DNA of 64,000 bases, taken from contig NZ_WQRF01000001.1 of the NCBI RefSeq assembly GCF_009758415.1, positions 620,001 to 684,000 of the forward strand, written 5' to 3'. A program made the position numbers and the translations under genes. Below are positions 33,405-42,748 of the stretch, one piece after another. Positions within the stretch are counted from its first letter, which is position 1; each line of letters opens with the position of its first letter. The notes under the pieces are model-generated. The model made no database searches. It saw nothing but the letters and a program-made list of their open reading frames with translations, and was not told the origin of the DNA. Source of the DNA: Devosia marina. Lineage in GTDB: Bacteria > Pseudomonadota > Alphaproteobacteria > Rhizobiales > Devosiaceae.

Positions 33405-34769
33405 ATGAATAGTCTTGGTTTTTTGCGGACGACTGCCTGTGCGCTTCTGCTGACCGGCGCATCGCTGGGCGCTGCGCACGCGCAATCAATCAGCCAGGCG
33501 CTGGCCGCCGCCTATGATCACGCACCGGACCTGCAATCTGCCTTGCTCAGCGCCAAAGCCTCGTCTGAAGGCATCGTTCAGGCAAAGGCGGGCGCCCTTC
33601 CCACCATTGGCGCTTCGATCAGCGGCAGCCAGAGTGCTAGCCTTGTTGGCGGCAACTGGACCAGTGGGCAATCGCTTTCGACAGGCCTTTCGTACAACCA
33701 GACCATCTACGACAACAATCGTACCGCCGCCCGTGTGGAAGCGGCCCGGGCCGCGGCCGAAGTGGCCGAGTTTCAGATCCGCAATACCGAGCAGAATGTT
33801 CTGCTCCAGGTGGTGCAAGCCTATATGTCGGTGCTGAGCGGCCGGGACTTGCTGTCCCTGCGTCAGGAGAACATCAGCTTCTTCCAGGCGCAGTTGCAGT
33901 CGGCGCAGGACCGCCTCGATGTCGGCGAAGGCACCCGCATTGATGTAGCGCAGGCGGAGGCTCGACTTGCCCAGGGCCAGGCCGCCTATCAGGCCGCATT
34001 AAGCACCCTGCAGACAAGCGAAGCCACCTTCCAGCGTCTGGTCGGTCAGCGCCCGCAAGGTCTCTCAACCAGCCATGACTATGCCAATCTCATTCCGCGC
34101 TCGATCGACGCCGCCATTTCGGAGGCCGAAATCGGCCATCCGGCCATTCTGCTGTCAAAGGCCAGCATTCGCGCGGCCCAGGCCAGCAGCGACGCGGCGA
34201 AAGCCGCCTTTGGCCCGACCGCGACGGTGACCGGTTCTGTTGGCACGAGCTGGACGGGCCCCTCCGGCGGCGCACAGGACGGCATTCGCGGGTCGCTTGG
34301 CTTCCAGATCAACATTCCCATCTATGCGGGTGGCGCTATCGGCTCTGGCGTGCGCCAGGCCAATCTCAATCAAATCAAGTCGGAAGTGGACGCCATGGGT
34401 GTCTATGACCAGATCAGGGAGGCCGTGATCTCTGCCTGGACCGGCATCCAGAGTGCTGACGCGCAGATCAGTGCGGCGCAGGCTGCGGTCACCTCCAGCA
34501 ACACCGTGCTCGATGGTGTCATTCAGGAGCGTGACCTGGGTACCGCAACCACGCTCGACGTGCTCAACGCCCAAGCCGATCTGACCAGCGCACGTGAAGC
34601 ACTGATCAATGCGTCCAACGGCAAGACCGTGGCGACCTTCTCCCTGCTGAGCGCCATGGGGCGCCTGACAGCGCGCGACCTCGGGTTGCCGGTCCGGATC
34701 AAGACGGCCGTGCCCTACACTCAGGCGGTCGAGGATGTCTGGCAGGAATTGCGGACGGTCGTCGAATAG
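33405..34769 (+). CDS. tolC: TolC-family outer membrane channel
   Basis: 454 residues with a signal peptide (LRTTACALLLTGASLGAAHA). Two repeated halves carry the long amphipathic helices of TolC proteins (ALSTLQTSEATFQRLVGQ; ERDLGTATTLDVLNAQADLT), and the beta-strand regions include GNWTSGQSLSTGLSYNQTIY. It forms the trimeric exit duct for type I secretion or RND efflux partners that are not in this window. The start follows CAGGAGA. The usual rhizobial neighbours pcm (upstream) and popZ (downstream) flank it. Confidence 0.93.
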   Translation: MNSLGFLRTTACALLLTGASLGAAHAQSISQALAAAYDHAPDLQSALLSAKASSEGIVQAKAGALPTIGASISGSQSASLVGGNWTSGQSLSTGLSYNQTIYDNNRTAARVEAARAAAEVAEFQIRNTEQNVLLQVVQAYMSVLSGRDLLSLRQENISFFQAQLQSAQDRLDVGEGTRIDVAQAEARLAQGQAAYQAALSTLQTSEATFQRLVGQRPQGLSTSHDYANLIPRSIDAAISEAEIGHPAILLSKASIRAAQASSDAAKAAFGPTATVTGSVGTSWTGPSGGAQDGIRGSLGFQINIPIYAGGAIGSGVRQANLNQIKSEVDAMGVYDQIREAVISAWTGIQSADAQISAAQAAVTSSNTVLDGVIQERDLGTATTLDVLNAQADLTSAREALINASNGKTVATFSLLSAMGRLTARDLGLPVRIKTAVPYTQAVEDVWQELRTVVE

Positions 34770-34796
34770 ATCGCCCAAGGCACTGCAAGATCTTAT

Positions 34797-34823
34797 GGCC
34801 GGGCATGTCCCGGCCTCAACTTT
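34797..34823 (+). terminator. Probable terminator after tolC
   Basis: GGCCGGG (34797-34803) pairs with CCCGGCC (34809-34815) around a 5-nt loop and is followed by TCAACTTTT. The T-run is weak, so termination may be partial. Confidence 0.5.
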
Positions 34824-34954
34824 TCGTGGAAGACCATCACTTACAGCCTTGGGATGATTCCTAAGTCGACTCCAAATGGTTAAGCTAATGCTTACGAATC
34901 AGGGTTGTCGGCTGCGGACGTCGACCCGGTCGGGCGCATGAGTAAGAGGCACTG

Positions 34955-35746
34955 ATGAACAAGCCGGCACATAAAGAACCGTCCATGGACGAGATTTTGT
35001 CGTCCATCCGACAGATCATTGCCGATGATGATGCCGCTGGTGCACCGCGCCGTCCCTCCGCGCAATCTGCACCGCCCCCCATGCAGGCGGCGCCCGCGAA
35101 ACCGTTAGGGGATCAGGATGATCGCGATCTAAGCGATATGCTGGACGACATCGAACCCCTGGCTTTGTCGCCTTCCCAGATCATTGAAGAGGGCGAAGAT
35201 GCTGATGGCTTCAGCTTCGATTCCATCCTGGCGGACACGGAGAGCGCTGAGACCGAGGCGCCCAGACTGGTCGAAGCCGAGGATGTGACCTTCGACGCCG
35301 AAGACGACTTGCCCAGCTTTGAGCCGGCGCCCGCGCGTGAGCTGCCGGCCGATCCGCCGGCCCCCGCCGCCAAGTCTGCGCCGGAGCCCGCAGTCCAGCC
35401 CGAGCCCGAGCCCGAGCCGGAGCCGGCTTTTGATCCTGAGCTTGAGGCTGCGCCGGAGCCAGAGCCTGTCATCGAAGAGCCTGTTGCCCAGGCTGAGTCC
35501 CTGCCGGATCCGACTTTGACTACCGATATGGCCGATCAATTGCTCGAGCCTGCGACGCGTGCTGCAGTCCGCGGCTCTATTGGCAAGTTGAGCGCCCTTG
35601 GCATTGGCAATCCTGGCTTGACCATCGAAGCGATGATGCGCGACATGCTGCGCCCCATGCTCAAGGAGTGGCTCGACGAGAACCTGCCAGCGGTTGTCGA
35701 GCGCATGGTGGAAAAGGAAATCGCCCGCGTCTCCCGCGGCGAGTGA
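34955..35746 (+). CDS. popZ: Pole-organizing protein PopZ (DUF2497)
   Basis: 263 residues. The N-terminal helix motif SMDEILSSIRQIIADDD and the C-terminal oligomerisation region (LKEWLDENLPAVVERMVEKE) are the two conserved ends of PopZ. The middle, about residues 35-180, is acidic and Pro-rich with a PEPEPEPEPA run, as expected for the disordered linker. PopZ assembles a matrix at the cell pole that anchors ParB-parS and polarity proteins. Located between tolC and valS, the usual rhizobial position. Confidence 0.94.
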   Translation: MNKPAHKEPSMDEILSSIRQIIADDDAAGAPRRPSAQSAPPPMQAAPAKPLGDQDDRDLSDMLDDIEPLALSPSQIIEEGEDADGFSFDSILADTESAETEAPRLVEAEDVTFDAEDDLPSFEPAPARELPADPPAPAAKSAPEPAVQPEPEPEPEPAFDPELEAAPEPEPVIEEPVAQAESLPDPTLTTDMADQLLEPATRAAVRGSIGKLSALGIGNPGLTIEAMMRDMLRPMLKEWLDENLPAVVERMVEKEIARVSRGE

Positions 35747-35748
35747 CC

Positions 35749-36037
35749 CTAGAGGCCTTTCGTCGATTGGACCATGTTTGTCGGTGGCCGCGGCAGGCTG
35801 TCGAGCCGCCGCTGTAAGTCCAAGTCCCGCAAGCGCCTGTTGATCGCGTTTAGTTGCATCTGCAGTCGACGCTGCGCCAAGCTCGTAGCCAACTCGTTTT
35901 TGCATGCAGATAAGGCGCTCGCTATTGGCTCTGATTTCTGCGGCCGTGTCGCCTGCCATGGTCCGTGCGCCCGCAGCTATTGCCGTTGCTGCGATCAGCC
36001 CCGCAATTATCGTTCCTGGCTTGGCGGCGTCTTTCAT
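35749..36037 (-). pseudogene. Small membrane-anchored coiled-coil protein, frameshifted
   Basis: From ATG 36037 (AGGA six bases upstream) the frame encodes MKDAAKPGTIIAGLIAATAI, a membrane segment, then AAEIRANSERLICMQ. At the A5 tract (plus-strand T5, 35897-35901) the coding signal moves to another frame: NELATSLAQRRLQMQLNAIN, then RRLRDLDLQRRLDSLPRPP and a TAG at 35749-35751, 2 bp past the popZ stop. Removing one A joins the two parts into a protein of about 95 residues with a coiled coil. The uncorrected frame instead runs 600 bp antisense through popZ. A sequencing error, a recent mutation or slippage on the A-tract could explain it. Family not recognised. Confidence 0.6.
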
Positions 36038-36202
36038 GGCTGATCCTGGCGCCATGGGCGATAGCGGGTATGGGAACGGAACGCCGTCGCACCCGGGCTG
36101 GTTGCTGTTGACCCCGCACGCAGCATTTGCTTGAAGTCTGCCAACCTTTCTCCGGCCCGCCTAGGTCTCACCTGGCGGGTCGCTGCTGTTGCGAGTAGCC
36201 CA

Positions 36203-38956
36203 ATGCTAGAAAAGACCTACGAACCCGCCGCCGTTGAGAGCCGCATCTATGATGCCTGGCTGGAGACAAATTCCTTTGCGGCCGGGGCAGGGGCCAAGCC
36301 GGGTGCTGAAACCTTCACCATCGTTATTCCGCCACCCAACGTCACTGGTTCCCTGCATATCGGTCACGCGCTCAACAACACCATTCAGGACATTCTTGTG
36401 CGCTTCAATCGCATGCTCAAGAAGGATGTTCTCTGGCAGCCAGGCACCGATCATGCCGGCATTGCCACCCAGATGATCGTCGAGCGCCAGCTTGCCGAAA
36501 AGCAGCTTGACCGCCGCACCATGGGCCGCGACGCCTTTATCGATCGCGTCTGGGAGTGGAAGGCCGAGAGCGGCGGCACGATCATGAATCAGTTGAAGCG
36601 CCTTGGTGCTTCGGCCGATTTCAGCCGCGAGAAATTCACGATGGGCGATCGTGGCCAACCCGACGACCAAATGGTTCGCGCCGTGACCAAGGTGTTTGTC
36701 GAACTCTACAAGCGTGGCCTCATTTACCGCGCCAAGCGGCTGGTTAACTGGCATCCGGGCCTTGAGACTGCGATTTCGGACCTCGAAGTTGAGAATATCG
36801 AAGTCAAGGGCCACATGTGGCACCTGCGCTATCCGCTTGCCGATGGCGTGACCTACGAGTGCCCGGTGACCGATGAAGAGGGCAATGTCACCGGCACGGA
36901 AATCCGCGACTACATCATCGTCGCAACCACCCGTCCCGAAACCATGCTGGGCGACGTCGCCGTGGCCGTGCATCCGGAAGACGAGCGCTATCAGGGCCTG
37001 ATCGGCAAGTTCGTCGAACTGCCGCTGGTGGGGCGCCGTATCCCCGTCGTGGCCGACGACTATGCCGATCCCACATTGGGCACCGGCGCGGTGAAGATCA
37101 CCCCGGCGCACGATTTCAACGACTTCGAGGTTGGCGCCCGCGCCGGTCTGGAACCCATCAATGTCTTCACGACGCGCGGGACTATCGTCAGCGATGAGTT
37201 CGTTCCGGCAGCCTATCGGGGGCTTGATCGCTTCGAGGCGCGCAAGGCCATCGTCGCGGACCTGACGGCTCTGGCCGAAGAGGATGCGACTCGCGGTCTC
37301 GATCACATCGAAAACAAGAAGATCATGGTGCCCCACGACGAGAAGTCCAAACTCGTCGTCATCGAGCCCTTCCTGACCGACCAGTGGTGGGTCAAGGCTG
37401 ATGTGCTGGCCGAGCCGGCGCTGGCCTCGGTGCGCGAAGGCCGCACCAAATTCGTGCCGCAGCAATACGAGAACACCTATTTCGCCTGGCTCGAAAACAT
37501 CAAGCCATGGTGCATTTCGCGCCAGCTCTGGTGGGGTCACCAGATCCCTGCCTGGTACGGCCCGGATAACGAGGCTTTCGTCGCCTATGATGAGGCCGAG
37601 GCCAAGGCCCTGGCCGAAAAGCACTATGGCAATCCGGTCGAACTGACCCGCGATCCGGACGTACTCGACACCTGGTTTTCCTCGGCTCTGTGGCCCTTCT
37701 CCACTTTGGGCTGGCCGGATGTGACGCCCGAGCTGAAGCGCTACTACCCCACCGATGTGCTGGTCACCGGTTTCGACATCATCTTCTTCTGGGTCGCCCG
37801 CATGATGATGATGGGCCTCGAATTCCTCGACAAGGAGCCGTTCCACACGGTTTACATGCACGCCCTGGTCCGCGACGAAAAGGGCCAGAAGATGAGCAAG
37901 ACCAAGGGGAACGTGATTGATCCCCTCAAGCTCGTCGACGAATATGGTGCCGACGCCACGCGCTTCACCCTCGCCGCCATGGCCGCACAGGGCCGCGATC
38001 TCAAGCTCGCCATCAGCCGCGTGGAAGGCTATCGTAACTTCGTCACCAAGCTCTGGAACGCTGCGCGCTTCCTCGAGATGAATGAGTGCCGCCGCGTTGA
38101 GGGCTATGATCCCAAGGCCAACACGCTGGCGCTCAACCGTTGGATTGTGGGCGCTACCGCGCGCGGCGCAGTGGCGGTCCGTGCCGGCATTGAGGACTAC
38201 AAGTTCAACGAAGCGGCCAACAGCGCCTATGATTTTGTGTGGGGCACATTCTGCGACTGGTTCGTCGAGTTCGCCAAGCCTGTCTTCAATGGCGAGGACG
38301 AGGTCGCCAAGGCCGAGACCCGCGCCACTGCCGCCTGGGCACTCGACCAGATCCTGATCATGCTCCATCCCATGATGCCCTTCGTGACCGAAGAACTCTG
38401 GGCCGAAACCGGAAAGTTTGGACCAGCGCGCGACGGCATGCTCATCACCACCGAATGGCCAGACCTGTCGGGTCTGGAAGATGCCGCCGCCGATGCCGAG
38501 CTGGCCTGGCTGATCGATGTCATCTCCAATGTCCGCTCGGTGCGGGCCGAAATGAATGTGCCGGCTGGGGCCAAGCTGCAAATGGTCGTCACCGGGGCAG
38601 GGGAGCAGACGTTGTCCCGTCTGGTGGCGGGCACTTCGCTGATCTCCCGCCTGGCCCGCCTCGACGAAATCTCTCCGCAGAATGAAGTGCCGGGCGAGTC
38701 AGCACAATTTGTTGTCGGGGACTCCACCTTTGCCTTGCCCCTTGCGGGCGTCATCGACATTGCTGTCGAAAAGGCGCGTCTTGAAAAGGAAGTGGCCAAG
38801 CTCGACGGCGAAATCGCCCAGATCGACAAGAAACTGGGCAATGAGCAGTTCGTGGCCAAGGCGCCTGAAGAGGTCATCGAAGAACAAAAGCAGCGCCGCG
38901 AGGCCGCCGTCGAGCGGCGCGCCAAGATTCAGGATGCACTCACCCGCCTGAGCTGA
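36203..38956 (+). CDS. valS: Valyl-tRNA synthetase
   Basis: 917 residues. The class I signature HIGH is in [15 protein letters not shown] near residue 47, and the KMSKS motif is [12 protein letters not shown] near 563. The large editing domain (residues about 170-360) lies between, and the C-terminal coiled-coil arm ([20 protein letters not shown]) is typical of ValRS. It charges tRNA-Val. The start MLEKTYEP at 36203 was chosen; the frame is open 24 codons further but without similarity or a ribosome site. Confidence 0.97.
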   Translation: MLEKTYEPAAVESRIYDAWLETNSFAAGAGAKPGAETFTIVIPPPNVTGSLHIGHALNNTIQDILVRFNRMLKKDVLWQPGTDHAGIATQMIVERQLAEKQLDRRTMGRDAFIDRVWEWKAESGGTIMNQLKRLGASADFSREKFTMGDRGQPDDQMVRAVTKVFVELYKRGLIYRAKRLVNWHPGLETAISDLEVENIEVKGHMWHLRYPLADGVTYECPVTDEEGNVTGTEIRDYIIVATTRPETMLGDVAVAVHPEDERYQGLIGKFVELPLVGRRIPVVADDYADPTLGTGAVKITPAHDFNDFEVGARAGLEPINVFTTRGTIVSDEFVPAAYRGLDRFEARKAIVADLTALAEEDATRGLDHIENKKIMVPHDEKSKLVVIEPFLTDQWWVKADVLAEPALASVREGRTKFVPQQYENTYFAWLENIKPWCISRQLWWGHQIPAWYGPDNEAFVAYDEAEAKALAEKHYGNPVELTRDPDVLDTWFSSALWPFSTLGWPDVTPELKRYYPTDVLVTGFDIIFFWVARMMMMGLEFLDKEPFHTVYMHALVRDEKGQKMSKTKGNVIDPLKLVDEYGADATRFTLAAMAAQGRDLKLAISRVEGYRNFVTKLWNAARFLEMNECRRVEGYDPKANTLALNRWIVGATARGAVAVRAGIEDYKFNEAANSAYDFVWGTFCDWFVEFAKPVFNGEDEVAKAETRATAAWALDQILIMLHPMMPFVTEELWAETGKFGPARDGMLITTEWPDLSGLEDAAADAELAWLIDVISNVRSVRAEMNVPAGAKLQMVVTGAGEQTLSRLVAGTSLISRLARLDEISPQNEVPGESAQFVVGDSTFALPLAGVIDIAVEKARLEKEVAKLDGEIAQIDKKLGNEQFVAKAPEEVIEEQKQRREAAVERRAKIQDALTRLS

Positions 38957-38981
38957 GCCAGGCAAACCCATGCCGTCGATA

Positions 38982-39025
38982 CCCACTCCCGATGTTTCGG
39001 CGCGAAAGCCCGTTTAGGGAGTGGG
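38982..39025 (+). promoter_or_regulatory. 9-bp inverted repeat after valS
   Basis: CCCACTCCC (38982-38990) pairs perfectly with GGGAGTGGG (39017-39025) across a 26-nt loop, about 25 bp after the valS stop. No T-run follows. It may end or stabilise the valS message. Confidence 0.4.
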
Positions 39026-39130
39026 GCCACATTGGATAGGAGGCATCGTGGCTCAGGAACCTTGTGCCCGTCTTCCAGAACACCTGCCGGTGGCGGCGGG
39101 CGTCACCGCTGTGGCGCCCGAGCTTCCAGC

Positions 39131-39510
39131 CTATAGGCGCCCCTGCAGGCTGTGCAGATCGGCATAGACGCCAGATTTGGCCATTAATGCGTCATGCGTA
39201 CCTTCCTCGACGATCCCCTCGCGCGTGAGCACGAGGATACGATCGGCGTGGCGGATCGTGGACAGCCGGTGGGCGATCACCAGCGTCGTACGTCCCTTGG
39301 CTAGTGAGAGCAGGGATTGCTGAATAGCCCGCTCACTATCATTGTCCAGCGCGCTGGTGGCCTCGTCAAAGATCAGGACGGCCGGATTCTTGAGAAACGC
39401 CCGGGCGATGGTCAGCCGCTGTTCTGCCCGCCCGTCAACTTCACGCCGCGCTGCCTGGCACAATGTGCGGCGAAGCAGGCATCAGCATCTGTGACGATTT
39501 CGCAACATCG
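39131..39510 (-). pseudogene. ABC exporter ATPase remnant, truncated and frameshifted
   Basis: The last 100 codons of an exporter-type ABC ATPase are intact: [20 protein letters not shown] (Walker B), [11 protein letters not shown], then [15 protein letters not shown] and the C-terminus. Just before them the frame shifts: upstream codons read [10 protein letters not shown] followed by a stop, so the signature LTGGQ-KQR is broken by the loss of one base in an A-run near 39422-39423. Before that only a short stretch ([12 protein letters not shown]) remains. Walker A and the entire membrane domain are missing. It is a relic of a full-length multidrug/lipid exporter gene and cannot make a working protein. 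Confidence 0.85.
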
Positions 39511-39984
39511 ATACCGATTCAGAATACGGAAATCTCACATCAACGATTTGGCGATGTTTCCCGCCACAATCTAACCCTAAAGCAGTACGCATGGCATTCG
39601 GGGGCGTATGCGATCACTCCTCCTGACGCGTCGAAGGCGCGCCTGGGTTGAGTCAACTTCCCCGTGAACGCAGGTTAGGACGAGTGGCGCGAAGCGCCAG
39701 AAACGGTGGCAATGGACACCCATTTGCGAACCAGAATGGTTCCCCAGGCAAGCGCGCGCCAGACCGGTGCGCTGCGCATGGAACATCGTTGTGATGGGAT
39801 GGGCCGAATGCGGTCACAAAGCGCATTTACGACTTGTTCAGACTTTGCTTTGTCCGGCCACTTCATTCGGGCAATATTATTATTGATCAGATGCGGTGTG
39901 CCCGACCGGGGCACCGCAACGACGAGCCCGCTACGGGGATCGTCAGTCGGTAGCGCCCACGGCACTGTGGGCGAAAGGAGTGTT
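39511..39984. other. 474-bp gene-free stretch upstream of exoR
   Basis: No ORF with coding character was found on either strand. It holds several small inverted repeats: TGGCGC-GAA-GCGCCA near 39687, and CGCCCAC/GTGGGCG at 39954-39973. It borders the ABC-exporter remnant, so part of it may be decayed coding sequence, and the right end must contain the exoR leader and promoter. Confidence 0.6.
39954..39980 (+). promoter_or_regulatory. Hairpin abutting the exoR ribosome site
   Basis: CGCCCAC (39954-39960) and GTGGGCG (39967-39973) form a perfect 7-bp stem with a 6-nt loop. The next bases, AAAGGAG (39974-39980), are the ribosome site for the ATG at 39985. A hairpin ending exactly at the ribosome site could influence translation. 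Confidence 0.5.
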
Positions 39985-40791
39985 ATGCGCACCACTTGGG
40001 ACAAGTCCCTTGCCTGCGCCGTGTCCGGAGCGATGCTGGCCTTTGGCCTGGCCGCCCCAGCGTACGCCCAGACGGCGGCCGATGCGGCGCTTGACTTCGC
40101 CCGCACGCTCGATGGAACGGGCGCCTTTGTATCCAATGATACCTATCTGTCCGCGCTCGAGAGCGACGCTGCCGCCGGTCGGCCTCTGGCGCTCTGGCAA
40201 TTGGGCACGATGTATGAGAATGGCGAAGGGGTCGACAAGGACCCGGTCAAGGCCTTCGGCTACTTCGCACAGATCGCCAATCAGCATGCCGATACCGCGC
40301 CCCGCGGGCTCGAAGCCGATATCGTCGCCAATTCCTTCGTCAAGCTGGGCGAGTATTTCCGCATGGGCGTGCCCGAAGCCGGCGTCTCCCAGAACCCGGC
40401 CGAATATCATCGGATGCTGATGCATGCGGCTACCTATTTCGGTGATGCCGAGGCGCAATATCGTATCGGTCTGCTCTATCAGCAGGAAGACGGGCTTGGC
40501 CTGAGCCCCATGCTGTCTGCTCGCTGGCTGCAATCGGCTGCGCATAAGGGGCACTGCCTGGCCCAGGCGCAATTGGGCAACCTTCTGTTCAACGGCATGG
40601 AGAGCTATCCGCCGCGTCCCGCCGAGGGACTGATGTGGCTCAACTTCGCGCGAACCACCTGCCTGGGCACCAGCGACCTCGCAGCAGCCGAGGAACTGCT
40701 CAAGCGCGCCATGTCGGTGGCGACGCCCGAAACGCGCGCCGCTGCAGTTGAAATGGCCAATTCAGGCGTGGTGGTCAGCGCCGAGTTCTGA
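39985..40791 (+). CDS. exoR: ExoR-like periplasmic Sel1-repeat protein
   Basis: 268 residues with a signal peptide (SGAMLAFGLAAPAYAQ). It is built of Sel1-type repeats: LALWQLGTMYENGEGVDKDP, AQYRIGLLYQQEDGLG and LAQAQLGNLLFNG, with the AGVSQNPAEYHRMLMHAATY segment between. Length, signal peptide and the C-terminal MSVATPETRAAA match rhizobial ExoR, which inhibits the ExoS sensor kinase in the periplasm and so controls exopolysaccharide, motility and envelope genes. ExoS/ChvI are not in this window. Adjacent to convergent xthA. Confidence 0.75.
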   Translation: MRTTWDKSLACAVSGAMLAFGLAAPAYAQTAADAALDFARTLDGTGAFVSNDTYLSALESDAAAGRPLALWQLGTMYENGEGVDKDPVKAFGYFAQIANQHADTAPRGLEADIVANSFVKLGEYFRMGVPEAGVSQNPAEYHRMLMHAATYFGDAEAQYRIGLLYQQEDGLGLSPMLSARWLQSAAHKGHCLAQAQLGNLLFNGMESYPPRPAEGLMWLNFARTTCLGTSDLAAAEELLKRAMSVATPETRAAAVEMANSGVVVSAEF

Positions 40792-40795
40792 CTGT

Positions 40796-41581
40796 TCAGA
40801 AGCTGAAGGCGCCTTCCACGGGCACGTGGTCACTGGGCTTGTCCCAGCCGCGCACATCCTTATGCACAACTACATCGTCCAGTCGGTCCGCCGCCTGCGG
40901 GGAGAGCATCACATGGTCGATGCGGATGCCGGCATTGCGCCGCCATGCCCCCGCCTGGAAATCCCAGAACGTATAGGCCTCTTCGGCTGTGATGGCTCGC
41001 AAGGCATCAGTCATGCCCATATTCCTCAGAATACGGAACTTCTCGAGGCTCTCCGGCCGGTAGAGCGCGTCGCCCCACCAGGCATCGGGGTCGTGGGCGT
41101 CGATCGGTGCAGGGATAAGATTGAAGTCACCCATCAGGATGAACGGCTCCTCGAGCGCCAGCCGGCCCTCGACAAAGGCATTGAGCCGATCCATCCAAGC
41201 CAGCTTGTAGGGGAATTTTTCGGTATCCACCGGGTTACCATTTGGCAGATAGATATTGCATACCCGCACAATGCCTCCGGCGACCGAATACACCCCCTCG
41301 ATCAGCCGCGCTTGCTCATCCTCGTCATTGCCAGGCAGGCCGCGATGCACCTCGTCAAAGGGCAGCTTGGAGAGCAGGGCCACCCCGTTCCAGCTTTTCT
41401 GCCCATGCGTTTCGACATTGTAGCCGAGCGCCTCAAACTCGGCTTTCGGAAAGCCCTCGTCGACGGTCTTGATCTCCTGCAGGCCGACAATGTCAGGTTT
41501 CTCCTCCTCCAGCCAGCGCAGCACCAGCTCCAGCCGGGCCTTGATGCCGTTGATGTTCCAGGTAGCAACGCGCAGGGTCAT
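40796..41581 (-). CDS. xthA: Exodeoxyribonuclease III
   Basis: 261 residues of the exonuclease-endonuclease-phosphatase family. Catalytic motifs: LRVATWNINGIKAR (Asn), IVGLQEIK (metal-binding Glu near 34), ILMGDFNLIP (Asp/Asn near 150) and the final KPSDHVPVEGAF (Asp-His pair). It acts as an AP endonuclease and 3'-5' exonuclease in base-excision repair. Start at 41581, 11 bp after the upstream hydrolase gene's stop, so the two are probably cotranscribed. The 3' end is 4 bp from the exoR stop. Confidence 0.95.
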   Translation of the reverse strand: MTLRVATWNINGIKARLELVLRWLEEEKPDIVGLQEIKTVDEGFPKAEFEALGYNVETHGQKSWNGVALLSKLPFDEVHRGLPGNDEDEQARLIEGVYSVAGGIVRVCNIYLPNGNPVDTEKFPYKLAWMDRLNAFVEGRLALEEPFILMGDFNLIPAPIDAHDPDAWWGDALYRPESLEKFRILRNMGMTDALRAITAEEAYTFWDFQAGAWRRNAGIRIDHVMLSPQAADRLDDVVVHKDVRGWDKPSDHVPVEGAFSF

Positions 41582-41592
41582 TGGATTTCGCC

Positions 41593-42690
41593 TTAGATCA
41601 GGTCGGCATAGACGGCGGCGATGATATCCTTTGGATAGCGCCCCGTGCACCCCTCAACTGCGGTATTGCTCATGGAAAGAATGCAAAGGCCGTTGGCCGG
41701 GTCGACAAGCCAGGAGTGTCCGTACACGCCGCCCCATTGGATCGCACCTTCGGCGGATGGTGAATTGGCAGCAACCGGATCGTCGACAATAGCGCCAAGA
41801 TAGCCGAAGCGTTGCCCTGGGTCGCGCTCGACATTGCCGATCTGATTTGAGAACGCGCGCGCAACCGTCTCTTGCCGCACCACCCCGCCGCCGCCAGTGC
41901 GCATGGCTTCGAAGAATCGCAGCATGTCTGCGGGCGTGCCCGCCATGCCCGCCCCGCCGGACTGGAAGGCCGATTTGCTGAATATGCGTGATGGCGAGAA
42001 GACCAAAGGTCCGTTGTCGCCTTGAACAGTCTGTGGATCCGACATCGGCACGGGCGGCATGCCATCGGCATAGGGCTTGGCCAGCCGTTTCGCGTCGGCC
42101 ACGAAAAAACCTGTCCCGGCCATGCCCAGCGGACCAGTGATGTGCGTCTTCACCGCGTCATCCAGCGTGCCCCCATGAATCTGCGCCAGCACAGCGCCAA
42201 GAACATCTATGGCGACGGAATATTGCCACGCCGTTCCTGGCTCGTAATCGAGCGGGTGTCTTGCGACACGGGCAAAGTTTTCTTCCAGGTCCAGTTCTGT
42301 CGGTCCCAGACCCGTCGAAATCGTCGGGTCCTGCGGATAGCTGTAGGCGAGGCCGGCAGTGTGCGTAAGCAGATGATGGATTGTGACCTCTGCTTCCCGT
42401 CCGTCCTTCAGGCGAGGCGCAAACCACGGAATATGCCGGCTCACCTGGTCTTCCAACCCGATCATTCCCTTGTCCACCATGGCCAGGGCCGTCGCGCCAA
42501 CAATGGGCTTGGTGAGCGAAGCCAGCCGATAGATCGCATTGTCGATCATCGGGCGATCCGCCTCACGGTCAAACCATCCGGCGCTCCGTTGGTAGGCGAT
42601 ATCCCCATGACGGGTGACAATCACCTCCGCACCGGCAATCTTCTGATTGGCGATGGCGGCATCCATCACGGCGTCGATGCGGCTGGTCAT
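41593..42690 (-). CDS. Serine hydrolase (class C beta-lactamase-like)
   Basis: 365 residues, cytoplasmic (no signal peptide). The SxxK nucleophile is SLTKPIVG near residue 60, a YxN-like motif is QYSVAID near 155, and the third box is YGHSWLVDP near 325. The family covers esterases, D-aminopeptidases and PBP4-like hydrolases as well as beta-lactamases, and without a signal peptide an esterase is more likely. The start MTSRIDAVMD at 42690 follows an AGGAGGAAT. The xthA gene follows closely. Confidence 0.88.
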   Translation of the reverse strand: MTSRIDAVMDAAIANQKIAGAEVIVTRHGDIAYQRSAGWFDREADRPMIDNAIYRLASLTKPIVGATALAMVDKGMIGLEDQVSRHIPWFAPRLKDGREAEVTIHHLLTHTAGLAYSYPQDPTISTGLGPTELDLEENFARVARHPLDYEPGTAWQYSVAIDVLGAVLAQIHGGTLDDAVKTHITGPLGMAGTGFFVADAKRLAKPYADGMPPVPMSDPQTVQGDNGPLVFSPSRIFSKSAFQSGGAGMAGTPADMLRFFEAMRTGGGGVVRQETVARAFSNQIGNVERDPGQRFGYLGAIVDDPVAANSPSAEGAIQWGGVYGHSWLVDPANGLCILSMSNTAVEGCTGRYPKDIIAAVYADLI

Positions 42691-42748
42691 GATCGTGATT
42701 CCTCCTGATCCGCCCGGACCTTTGCGTCCGGTGCACAGGAGGTGAAGC

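Noticed and set aside
34872..34900. CtrA-type site upstream of popZ
   Set aside because: TTAAGC and CTTAC occur, but the spacing and half-sites do not match TTAA-N7-TTAA well enough to support a call.
35129..35748. Extension of the minus-strand small gene through popZ
   Set aside because: Coding character moves to another frame before this point and that frame stops 2 bp from popZ, so the extension is an artefact of the frame break.
36206..38581. 791-codon open frame on the minus strand
   Set aside because: Antisense to valS, whose own motifs are complete; the reverse translation has shadow composition only.
39706..39984. 93-codon N-terminal extension of the exoR-like gene
   Set aside because: It would place the signal peptide internally, and a good ribosome site precedes the ATG at 39985.
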